From: an uncultured Anaerolineae bacterium
GTDB taxonomy: Bacteria > Chloroflexota > Anaerolineae > Anaerolineales > UBA11858
Assembly (NCBI GenBank): GCA_937893815.1
Contig: CALCSH010000535.1
Location: forward strand, 1 to 14,495
DNA: 14,495 nt
Reading direction: 5' to 3'
Shown here: piece after piece, positions 8,406 through 14,458 of the stretch
Position numbering within the stretch: position 1 is the first letter of the stretch
Layout: every line of letters starts with the position of its first letter
Made by a program: the position numbers and the translations under genes
The notes under the pieces: model-generated
Database searches by the model: none
Told to the model about the DNA's origin: nothing
The model's input: the letters and a program-made list of their open reading frames with translations, nothing else

Positions 8406-9467
8406 TTATCCTCTGCCGTCACGCCCCAACCCAACAAAGAGAGAATTCCACATGGGTAAATTCTCAAGTGCAATGCCAGCGCCGCGTGCCACGCAGCTCA
8501 TGGGGTCTTCGGCAACCCAGGCACGGATATTTAATTCGTTGGTCAGGCGCTCATCTAAACCTTGCAGCAAACTGCCGCCGCCTGCCATACAGATGCCCAT
8601 ATCCATCAAGTCGGCTACAATTTCGGGGGGAGCCTCGTCCAGCGCGTCCTTTACAGTATCAACGATAATCTGTACCGAACTGGACATGGCCTCGCGTAAT
8701 TCGACCGACGAAACTTCAATCGCTTCTGGCAGCCCGGAGAGCAAGTTGCGCCCGCGCAGGCGAGCGGTTTTCTCTTTGGGCAGGTGATACGCGGAGCCAA
8801 TAGCTATTTTGGCATGTTCGGCCATGCGCTGACCGATCAGTAGATTATATTTATTGCGCACATACTGAATAATATCTTCATCCAGTTCGTCGCCAGCCAC
8901 ACGCAATGAACGCGAAACCACAACCCCCTTCATGGAGAGGATGGCCACATCCGAGGTGCCGCCGCCAATATCTACTACCATGCTGCCACGGATTTCATTG
9001 ATGGGCAATCCAGCGCCCAGAGCCGCGGCAACGGGTTCTTCAATTAGATAAACTTCGCGCGCCCCGGCTGAGATGGCTGCATCGTAAACGGCGCGTTTCT
9101 CAACCTTGGTGACTCCGGCGGGAATACCAATTACCACCCGCGGGCGGGGAACCGGCACTATACTTTGTTGGTGTACCTTACCAATAAAGTATTCCAGCAT
9201 TGCCTGGGTAATTTCGAATTCCGAAATTACCCCATCGCGAACCGGGCGAACAGTAAGTACATTCGCCGGGGTGCGTCCAACCATTTCTTTTGCTTCTGCG
9301 CCAATTGCCAACGGTTCACGGGTGCGCTTGTCAATTGCCACCCATGAGGGTTCACTAATTACAATCCCTTTTCCGCTAACATTGACCATGGTATTGGCGG
9401 TACCCAGGTCGATGCCTATGTCTAATGAAAAAAATCCGAGTAGCCAGTTGAGTGGATTAAATGCCAA
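8406..9467 (-). CDS. mreB: Actin-like rod-shape protein MreB, TTG start
   Basis: A 353-aa bacterial actin that forms membrane-bound filaments orienting the elongation machinery. The N-terminal amphipathic stretch FNPLNWLLGFF (3-13) fits membrane insertion. Phosphate-1 DIGIDLGTANT is at 16-26, the LIEEP region with the likely catalytic Glu is near 141-145, phosphate-2 VVDIGGGTSD is at 164-173, and the adenosine motif MAGGGSLLQGL is near the C-terminus. The start codon is TTG at 9467, with AAGGAG 6 nt upstream; the next Met (residue 27) would cut the nucleotide fold. First gene of the minus-strand shape/division cluster, preceded by a clear promoter. Confidence 0.97.
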   Translation of the reverse strand: MAFNPLNWLLGFFSLDIGIDLGTANTMVNVSGKGIVISEPSWVAIDKRTREPLAIGAEAKEMVGRTPANVLTVRPVRDGVISEFEITQAMLEYFIGKVHQQSIVPVPRPRVVIGIPAGVTKVEKRAVYDAAISAGAREVYLIEEPVAAALGAGLPINEIRGSMVVDIGGGTSDVAILSMKGVVVSRSLRVAGDELDEDIIQYVRNKYNLLIGQRMAEHAKIAIGSAYHLPKEKTARLRGRNLLSGLPEAIEVSSVELREAMSSSVQIIVDTVKDALDEAPPEIVADLMDMGICMAGGGSLLQGLDERLTNELNIRAWVAEDPMSCVARGAGIALENLPMWNSLFVGLGRDGRG

Positions 9468-9511
9468 CTTGGGCTCCTTCTTTCTGGGAAATATCCCTAA
9501 ATGCTGGGTGG

Positions 9512-9542
9512 ATTATACCAAGCTTTGCAGATTTAGTGACAA
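9512..9542 (-). promoter_or_regulatory. Promoter for the mreB cluster
   Basis: On the minus strand a perfect -10 TATAAT (9517-9512) is preceded by an extended -10 TGG. A near-consensus -35 TTGTCA (9542-9537) lies 19 bp further upstream. The spacing is longer than the optimal 17, which the extended -10 could offset. Transcription would start near 9505, giving a leader of about 38 nt before the TTG start at 9467. This is the only strong sigma-70-type promoter I see for the cluster. Confidence 0.7.
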
Positions 9543-9609
9543 GCGCGGATGAGAAGTTGGTGATACTGAACTGCGTATAGACATTTGAGCGGATTGCTGC
9601 TTGCACGGT

Positions 9610-9682
9610 GGTTCTACCCCTGGGCGGGAGAGCAGCAACACCTGCGCATGGGGCGCATAGAATAGCGTGCAACGCACGTTCT
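9610..9682. repeat. Structured palindromic patch in the divergent intergenic region
   Basis: Two adjacent hairpins: TGCGC (9643-9647) with GCGCA (9653-9657), and CGTGC (9666-9670) with GCACG (9674-9678). An outer TTCTA/TAGAA pair (9612-9616 and 9658-9662) could close a cruciform. There is no coding potential or T-run. It looks like a small REP-type element. The rest of 9543-9790 shows nothing else I can assign. Confidence 0.45.
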
Positions 9683-9796
9683 ACTGTGTGTTGTCCTCGT
9701 TACCCCTTTTACACCAAGGAGCGTTCTCAACTAGCTTGATGGCGATATGCTCGACACGATGTTGATGGGCATCAGTTTATGCGTTTCCCACGTCCC

Positions 9797-9825
9797 TTTT
9801 CGAGAATTCGTTCTGTGGGTATAAT
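9797..9825 (+). promoter_or_regulatory. Putative glmS promoter
   Basis: A perfect -10 TATAAT lies at 9820-9825. The -35 is weak: TTTTCG at 9797-9802 with 17-bp spacing, or TTTCGA with 16. The predicted start near 9832 leaves about 19 nt before the ribozyme cleavage site, a short 5' leader of the kind typical for glmS ribozymes. Confidence 0.6.
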
Positions 9826-9845
9826 TCGCGGCACAATCTAGGGAA

Positions 9846-10111
9846 AGACAGCGCATGATCCTTTGCACTTGCCCTTTCAAGGCTGGCAGAGGATGACGAG
9901 GATGAGGGTTCTCCATCGCGAGATGGAGCTAGACTCCTCCCACGCACTTCCTGTTATGGGGAGGCGCGGGATGGGGTTAAAATCGACAGATCAGCGGAAG
10001 CCCTCCGGGAGTGCCACCCCCGAATCCTTTCCCTCCAAAGAACGCCAAAGACAAAATTTCCGGGTAACCGGAATAGCAAAACCGCGGCGAGTGGCTGTAT
10101 CAGTAACTTAG
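9846..10111 (+). ncRNA. glmS self-cleaving ribozyme (GlcN6P-activated)
   Basis: Cis-acting leader ribozyme/riboswitch that, in known members, uses glucosamine-6-phosphate as cofactor to cleave the glmS mRNA and lower its level. The predicted cleavage is between A9850 and G9851 (A|GCGC). P1 is a 9-bp stem, 9858-9866 (AUCCUUUGC) with 9886-9894 (GCAGAGGAU), followed immediately by the conserved GACGAGG (9895-9901). The pseudoknotted core is GGGGUUAAAAUCGA (9973-9986) and AUCAGCGG (9990-9997), then GCCC and UCCGG. A P4-like hairpin, CCGC-GGCGA-GUGG (10082-10094), is preceded by AAAA, and a GUAA-capped hairpin lies at 10058-10073. C9852, G9853 and C9854 can pair with G9996, C9995 and G9994 as the expected active-site helix. 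Its place directly upstream of glmS on the same strand confirms the call. Odd: an extra segment of about 69 nt splits the core (see separate entry). The 3' boundary is approximate. Confidence 0.9.
9901..9978 (+). other. Insert in the glmS ribozyme core, flanked by near-direct repeats
   Basis: Between GACGAGG and the core GGGGUU the usual ribozyme has only an AUG-like joint. Here GATGAGGGTT (9901-9910) and GATGGGGTT (9970-9978) flank 59 extra nt. These hold a 7-bp hairpin with a GCGA tetraloop (9911-9928) and a 6-bp hairpin CCTCCC/GGGAGG (9936-9941 with 9959-9964). It may be an accessory domain or the trace of an insertion with duplication of the joint. Confidence 0.6.
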
Positions 10112-10177
10112 TGCCCAGTAATCAGTGACCGGTGAATGCCGACTCTTTTACTGAATACTGTCTACTGCCCACTGAGT
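10103..10177 (+). repeat. CAGTAATCAGT/ACTGAATACTG-type intergenic repeat in the glmS leader
   Basis: The region between the ribozyme and the glmS ribosome binding site is made of short CAGT/ACTG modules (GCCCAGTAATCAGTGACC, then ACTGAATACTGTCTACTG). These form an imperfect inverted repeat around a central 20-nt or so spacer. From memory, similar modules recur between genes in environmental bacteria. It could fold in the downstream mRNA fragment left after ribozyme cleavage. Confidence 0.45.
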
Positions 10178-10189
10178 TGGAGGAAACCC

Positions 10190-12031
10190 ATGTGTGGAAT
10201 TGTTGGATATATTGGACCGCAAGATGCTACCCCGATTATCTTGAGTGGTCTCAAACGCCTGGAATACCGTGGTTATGACTCTGCGGGTCTGGCTGTTTTG
10301 CAAAATAATCAGATCGAAGTTCGCCGCGATGCGGGGAAATTGGCGCGTCTCGCCGCATTGGTGCTCGAAGAACCAGTACACGGCAATATTGGCATTGGGC
10401 ATACCCGGTGGGCCACCCACGGCGAGCCAAATGCTCGCAATGCTCACCCGCATTTGGGCATGATTGGTGACGTGGTACTGGTTCATAACGGCATCGTCGA
10501 AAATTTCCTTGAATTACGCGCAGAATTAGAAGCCGAGGGGGTTGAATTTAAATCGGATACCGACACCGAAGTCATTGTTCATCTGGTGGAGCGATATATC
10601 TCGTTAGGAATTGACCTCGCCGAAGCAGTGCGCAAGGCGCTGAATCATTTGCGCGGCGCGCATGGTGTCGTCGTTATGTCGCGCTTGGAACCCGATAAAA
10701 TTGTTGCCGCCCGTGTTGGAAATGCCGGTGGCGTGGTGATTGGCCTGGGCGAAGATGAAACCTATGTGGCTTCCGATTTGCCCGCCATTTTGGAGCACAC
10801 ACGTCGCATGGTTTTCCTGGAATCACACCAGATGGCTGTTGTCACACGTCAGGGGGCACAGCTTTCCACCTTGGAGGGAGTCCCGCTGCCCCTGGATGTG
10901 CAGAATGTCCCCTGGGATCCGGTATCCGCCGAAAAGGGCGAGTATCGCCATTTCATGCACAAAGAAATCCACGAGCAGGTACGCTCACTGACGGATACCA
11001 TCGCCGGGCGTGTGGATTTTGAAGCCGGTCAGATTCGCTTGCCCGATCTCAATCTGACTTCGGAATTGGCGCGCAGCATCAATAAAATTCATATTACTGC
11101 CTGCGGCACAGCAGCCTATGCCGGGATGGTCGGGAAGGTACTCATCGAACGTATTGCCCGAGTTCCCGTGGAAGTGGAGATCGGCTCCGAGTTTCGTTAT
11201 AGTGATCCGATTATTAGTGAAAACGATATTGTCTTGTCCATCAGCCAGTCGGGCGAGACGGCGGATACTTTGGCGGCAATGGACGAAGGCCGCAAGCGCG
11301 GGGCTAAATTATGGTCAATCGTCAACGCGATTGGCTCGCAGGCCATGCGCATGGCCGATGGTTTTATATCGATGCAAACTGGCCCTGAGATTGGGGTGGC
11401 ATCAACCAAAGCCTATACGGCTCCGTTGGTGGATTTGTATATGCTGGCGATTTTGCTGGCCGACTTGCGCGGTGTGATTGATATTGCTCGGCGTAAACAA
11501 TTGGTGGCCGATTTACGTCTGATCCCTGACTTGGCCGGAAAATGCTTGGATCGTGAAGAGCAGGTTGTGGCGCTCGCGCATGCCCTGGTTGATGTGAAGG
11601 GAGCGCTCTATTTGGGGCGTGGTATCAATATGCCAACCGCGTACGAAGGCGCCTTGAAACTCAAGGAAATATCCTATATCCATGCAGAAGGCTACCCGGC
11701 TGGTGAAATGAAACACGGCCCGATTGCTTTGATCGACTCCGAGATGCCTGTGGTGGTGATTGCGCCACGCGACCCTTGGTATGAGAAGATGTTTAGCCAG
11801 ATTGAGCAGGCCAAAGCTCGCGGCGGGCGTGTGATCGCCGTTGCGACCGATGGTGATGCGCTCATTCCCCCGGTGGCGGATCATGTTTTATGGGTTCCTG
11901 AAACCCCCTGGATGCTTAGTCCGGTGACTACGGTGATTCCGCTGCAGATGTTGGCTTACCACATTGCCGCCCTGCGCGGCCTGGACGTGGATCAACCGCG
12001 TAATTTGGCGAAATCAGTTACCGTTGAATAA
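10190..12031 (+). CDS. glmS: Glutamine-fructose-6-phosphate aminotransferase (isomerising) GlmS
   Basis: A 613-aa cytoplasmic enzyme that makes glucosamine-6-phosphate from fructose-6-phosphate and glutamine, the first committed step to UDP-GlcNAc. It starts MCGIVGYIG, so after Met removal Cys becomes the N-terminal nucleophile of the glutaminase domain (about 2-220, with GIGHTRWATHGEPN and the HNGIVEN stretch). Two SIS isomerase domains follow: TACGTAAYAG, SISQSGETADT and ASTKAYTAPL in the first; GRGINMPTAYEGALKLKEISY and GEMKHGPIALID in the second. It ends in the typical NLAKSVTVE. ATG 10190 is chosen over 10136 because the Cys must be next to the initiator and GGAGG sits 7 nt upstream. Expression is predicted to be controlled by the upstream ribozyme. 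Transcribed divergently from mreB. Confidence 0.98.
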   Translation: MCGIVGYIGPQDATPIILSGLKRLEYRGYDSAGLAVLQNNQIEVRRDAGKLARLAALVLEEPVHGNIGIGHTRWATHGEPNARNAHPHLGMIGDVVLVHNGIVENFLELRAELEAEGVEFKSDTDTEVIVHLVERYISLGIDLAEAVRKALNHLRGAHGVVVMSRLEPDKIVAARVGNAGGVVIGLGEDETYVASDLPAILEHTRRMVFLESHQMAVVTRQGAQLSTLEGVPLPLDVQNVPWDPVSAEKGEYRHFMHKEIHEQVRSLTDTIAGRVDFEAGQIRLPDLNLTSELARSINKIHITACGTAAYAGMVGKVLIERIARVPVEVEIGSEFRYSDPIISENDIVLSISQSGETADTLAAMDEGRKRGAKLWSIVNAIGSQAMRMADGFISMQTGPEIGVASTKAYTAPLVDLYMLAILLADLRGVIDIARRKQLVADLRLIPDLAGKCLDREEQVVALAHALVDVKGALYLGRGINMPTAYEGALKLKEISYIHAEGYPAGEMKHGPIALIDSEMPVVVIAPRDPWYEKMFSQIEQAKARGGRVIAVATDGDALIPPVADHVLWVPETPWMLSPVTTVIPLQMLAYHIAALRGLDVDQPRNLAKSVTVE

Positions 12032-12053
12032 GAAAACCCCGACCGCTATCTGT

Positions 12054-12074
12054 GAAACCTGAAAATAAGGTTTC
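12054..12074. repeat. Small hairpin after glmS
   Basis: GAAACCT (12054-12060) and AGGTTTC (12068-12074) form a 7-bp stem with a GAAAATA loop. There is no T-run after it. The arm resembles the AAACCTGG arm of the inverted repeat near minE, so it may belong to the same repeat family. Confidence 0.45.
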
Positions 12075-12097
12075 TGATTGTTGGTGAGATTACTGAT

Positions 12098-12154
12098 GAG
12101 GGTGTGTATGAGGAACGCGAACGATCCGAGTGCACACCCTTTTGATATTTTTTG
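12098..12154 (+). terminator. glmS rho-independent terminator
   Basis: AGGGTGTG (12099-12106) pairs perfectly with CACACCCT (12133-12140), an 8-bp stem extended by G-U pairs at both ends. The stem is followed by TTTTGATATTTTTT. The loop of about 26 nt may hold a small inner helix (GAGG with CC-rich bases). It lies 67 nt past the glmS stop. Confidence 0.8.
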
Positions 12155-12185
12155 TAATTGTTATCAGAAGGGTGAACACCGGTAA

Positions 12186-12290
12186 ATCTAACGCCAAGGC
12201 GCAATACCCAAAGGGCACAGGGTTGCCAAGAAAGCTGAGTTAGAACCTATTTTTGTGTCTTGGTGGCTTTGCATGCAAAATGTATAGCCT
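12186..12290. repeat. Imperfect inverted repeat (CGCCAAGG / CTTGGTGG type)
   Basis: The stretch opens with ACGCCAAGGCGCAA and closes with TGTGTCTTGGTGGCTTTG. CCAAGA and TCTTGG are complementary, and the ends look like two halves of a degenerate palindromic intergenic element. It is non-coding in all frames by eye. Degenerate, so confidence is limited. Confidence 0.35.
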
Positions 12291-12324
12291 ACGATTGAAC
12301 ACTAGACTTTTTGAAATCTTAAAT

Positions 12325-12453
12325 GACTCCACTGTAAAAAGACATTTTCACCGCAGAGTGCGCCGAGAACGCCGAGATTTTTTGCCGATTTCGCACTTTT
12401 AAAACTCTGCGCTCTCCGCGTTCTCAGCGGTGAAGGGTTTTTGCAGTAGAGTC
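12325..12453. mobile_element. 129-bp palindromic MITE-like element
   Basis: The termini are inverted: GACTCCACTGTAAAAA (12325-12340) matches the reverse complement of 12438-12453 (GACTCTACTGCAAAAA) at 14 of 16 positions. Inside, 12347-12384 and 12401-12434 form a second imperfect inverted repeat built from CGC-N-GAGA-type units (CACCGCAGAG... against ...CTCAGCGGTG). The whole element can fold into one long hairpin and encodes nothing. This is the form of a non-autonomous miniature element. A clear target-site duplication was not seen. Confidence 0.7.
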
Positions 12454-12465
12454 TTAAATACAAAG

Positions 12466-12488
12466 TCGCCAACTCCAAGCTGTGGCGA
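12466..12488 (+). promoter_or_regulatory. Leader hairpin before the aldolase gene
   Basis: TCGCCA (12466-12471) pairs with TGGCGA (12483-12488) around an 11-nt loop, just upstream of the AGGAG at 12499-12503. It may be incidental or may shape the 5' leader. I see no convincing promoter between the MITE-like element and this gene. Confidence 0.3.
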
Positions 12489-12513
12489 GTGTAAGCTCAG
12501 GAGACGTTACCAG

Positions 12514-13146
12514 ATGATTTATCAATTTATTCGAGAACAAGTGCTTGAAACGGTACTAAAAGCTGTCGAAGCCAATCTGATTCGACTTTCAGCTGGGAAT
12601 ATCAGCACCCGCGCCGAGGATGGCCTGGTTGCGATTACACCCAGCGGCGTAAAGTATCGCGGCATGTTGGCAGAAGATATTTCCATCATCGACCTGAATG
12701 GTGAACTAATCGATGGGCCGCCGCCATCATCCGAAACGCCGATGCATACAGCCATTTATCGAAACGTACCGCATGTCAATAGCATTTGCCACGCCCACTC
12801 ACCCTATGCGATTACGTTTGCCATGTTAGGCGATGATATTCCCGCGGTCAATCTGGAATTGATGTTCTGCGGCGCGCCGATTCCGGTGGCACCGTGGGCG
12901 TGCCCAGGAACACCCACCGCGGGAGAAATTGCGGTCGCCATTTATAAGCAACGACCAGAATTAAAGGTGCTTTTACTGCGCCAGCATGGATTGGTGGCGA
13001 TCGGGGAAAATCTTGAAAATGCGTTTGATATGGCCCTCAATGCCGAAGTAGGATGTCAGACCTATTACCAGGCACGCTTGTTGGGACAGCCGTTATCCCT
13101 GACCCATGAGCAGTTGGCAGAAATCAGAGAAGCTTATAATTTGTAG
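12514..13146 (+). CDS. Class II aldolase/adducin family protein (FucA/AraD-like)
   Basis: A 210-aa soluble zinc enzyme of the class II aldolase/epimerase fold, the size of L-fuculose-1-phosphate aldolase and L-ribulose-5-phosphate 4-epimerase. SAGNIS (26-31) and ITPSGVKY (41-48) form the phosphate and substrate loops. The catalytic Glu is E74 in PSSETPMH. Zinc ligands are H93 and H95 (CHAHSPYA) and H158 (RQHGLVAIG). The active site is therefore complete, but substrate cannot be told from sequence: aldolase, epimerase or a methylthioribulose-phosphate dehydratase-like activity are possible. ATG 12514 has AGGAG about 10 nt upstream. The frame stays open upstream to 12430 but there enters the MITE-like element. 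It stands alone, with no sugar-pathway neighbours in view. It ends 18 nt from the convergent lipoprotein gene. Confidence 0.88.
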   Translation: MIYQFIREQVLETVLKAVEANLIRLSAGNISTRAEDGLVAITPSGVKYRGMLAEDISIIDLNGELIDGPPPSSETPMHTAIYRNVPHVNSICHAHSPYAITFAMLGDDIPAVNLELMFCGAPIPVAPWACPGTPTAGEIAVAIYKQRPELKVLLLRQHGLVAIGENLENAFDMALNAEVGCQTYYQARLLGQPLSLTHEQLAEIREAYNL

Positions 13147-13164
13147 TGGCGCAACCCCGTTTTC

Positions 13165-14331
13165 TTAGTTGCAGGGCTGCCCTTCGCCGCATTCCCATTC
13201 CACGCACCAGGTATCTCCTTCTTCGTTCCCTGAAAAACGGTTATCGTTTAGCCGGATGATTTTCTCATCCTCGATGGGGCACTGTCCCCAATTCCAGATG
13301 GAAATTCCGACGATATTGCCGCTGAGTACATTCTCCTCGACGATATAGCCGAATGATTCGCCTGGGTATTGCACATCTTCATCGCTGAGGACAATTCCGG
13401 GGCCGTGGTTGTCCGCAATTTGGTTGTTGCGCAGGGTGATATTGTGCCCACCGTCCACCCAGATGCCACCGTCCCAATAACCGCCGTTGGCATCCAGTTC
13501 ATTTCTCTCAATGCGGTTATTTTCCACCAGCACATCGAAACTATCTTCGATGAGAATACCGCCGCCGATAGTATTGTACACGGTATTGTCGCGGATGATC
13601 ACATTGTGGTTGCCAAAGGTGTTGATGCCGGTGCCTAATGTATACGCTTCCCTGCGTGCCTGATTCGGTCCGTTATCCATCACCAGATTGCCTTCAACGA
13701 GAATATTTTCTGCGCCCAATACATTCACGCCGAAGCCTTCACCATCATGATCGGGATCAATCGATGCGCGTCCGTTTGCGGTGAAGGAATTATTCAGAAT
13801 AGAAATCCCGGAACCATCCAGGATGAGTAGACCTTCATCGGTGTAATTGCGGAACTCCAGGCCTTGGATGATGATATTTGTGCTTTCCACCAACGCCATG
13901 CCCATTGTGCGGGTGGATTCGCCATCCAGTATGGGGTGACTTGCTCCCTCGGTGTGGGCGCGAATGATTATCGGTTTGCTGCTGTCTCCGAAGGCCCCCA
14001 GGATGACCGATTCGTGATATTCCCCCGGGAATATTTCTAGCGTTTGGCCGGGGCGGAGATTGCAAAGCGCCGTGGATAGCGTGCCCAAAGGCAAATCGCG
14101 CGTGCCGGGTTGGGTGTCATCCCCCTCGGGCGAAACATAGATCACATCACTGGGTAAGGGCTGGGCCTCTTCGCCCAGACATTCCACCCCATTTTTAAAA
14201 ATGATTCCAACGAGATTCCCATCCGATCCCCATTGACTTACCTGACCGGCAATCTCATCAATTTGACCGCAAGCAGCCATGAATAGTACTAACAAAACCA
14301 ATAGGGAAAATATCTGCGCATTTTTGCACAT
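13165..14331 (-). CDS. Lipoprotein with right-handed parallel beta-helix (DUF1565/NosD-like)
   Basis: A 388-aa exported protein of unknown specific function. A basic N-terminus and hydrophobic stretch (7-18) lead to the lipobox MAAC, so C21 is the likely lipidated residue. After a linker, residues 63-105 (VIYVSPEGDD, GT, PLGTLSTAL, GQTLEIFPGEY) match the opening of DUF1565-type beta-helix proteins. Residues about 120-370 are repeating Asn/Gly-rich coils such as NTVYNTIGGGILIEDSFDVL and NNQIADNHGPGIVL. The C-terminus holds three cysteines (376, 381, 387) after C351. Such folds occur in pectate lyases, epimerases and surface carbohydrate-binding proteins; no catalytic triad can be assigned. AAAGGAG lies 8 nt before ATG 14331. 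Transcribed alone and convergent with the aldolase. Confidence 0.85.
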   Translation of the reverse strand: MCKNAQIFSLLVLLVLFMAACGQIDEIAGQVSQWGSDGNLVGIIFKNGVECLGEEAQPLPSDVIYVSPEGDDTQPGTRDLPLGTLSTALCNLRPGQTLEIFPGEYHESVILGAFGDSSKPIIIRAHTEGASHPILDGESTRTMGMALVESTNIIIQGLEFRNYTDEGLLILDGSGISILNNSFTANGRASIDPDHDGEGFGVNVLGAENILVEGNLVMDNGPNQARREAYTLGTGINTFGNHNVIIRDNTVYNTIGGGILIEDSFDVLVENNRIERNELDANGGYWDGGIWVDGGHNITLRNNQIADNHGPGIVLSDEDVQYPGESFGYIVEENVLSGNIVGISIWNWGQCPIEDEKIIRLNDNRFSGNEEGDTWCVEWECGEGQPCN

Positions 14332-14442
14332 CCGATTGACTCCTTTGGGCAGTTAGAATAGGCCTTCTTTTATCATAACGCAAAATAGTTGGCTCCGTTT
14401 CAGTGAGCGGTGAGGTGGCAGCGATTCTTTTCTGGAATATAA

Positions 14443-14458
14443 GTCTCTACTGCAAAAA
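14443..14458 (+). repeat. Second copy of the MITE-like terminal repeat
   Basis: GTCTCTACTGCAAAAA differs at one position from the right-end terminal repeat of the element at 12325-12453 (read as its reverse complement). What follows (GCCGATGACGGAGATG...) differs from that element's interior, so this may be one end of a related element that runs out of the window. Confidence 0.55.

Noticed and set aside
9457..9672. 71-aa minus-strand frame upstream of mreB
   Set aside because: It covers the mreB promoter and the hairpin patch, and has no conserved features.
9863..10111. 82-aa plus-strand frame upstream of glmS
   Set aside because: It falls inside the glmS ribozyme and has no ribosome binding site or protein-like composition.
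10136..10189. 18-residue N-terminal extension of glmS
   Set aside because: It translates the intergenic repeat; GlmS needs Cys directly after the initiator Met.
12430..12513. 28-residue N-terminal extension of the aldolase
   Set aside because: It runs into the MITE-like element, while ATG 12514 has its own AGGAG and matches the family start.
12032..12513. Possible CRISPR array or small RNA gene in the repeat-rich gap
   Set aside because: The repeats are inverted pairs of different types, not regular direct repeats with unique spacers, and no promoter-plus-terminator unit for an RNA was visible.
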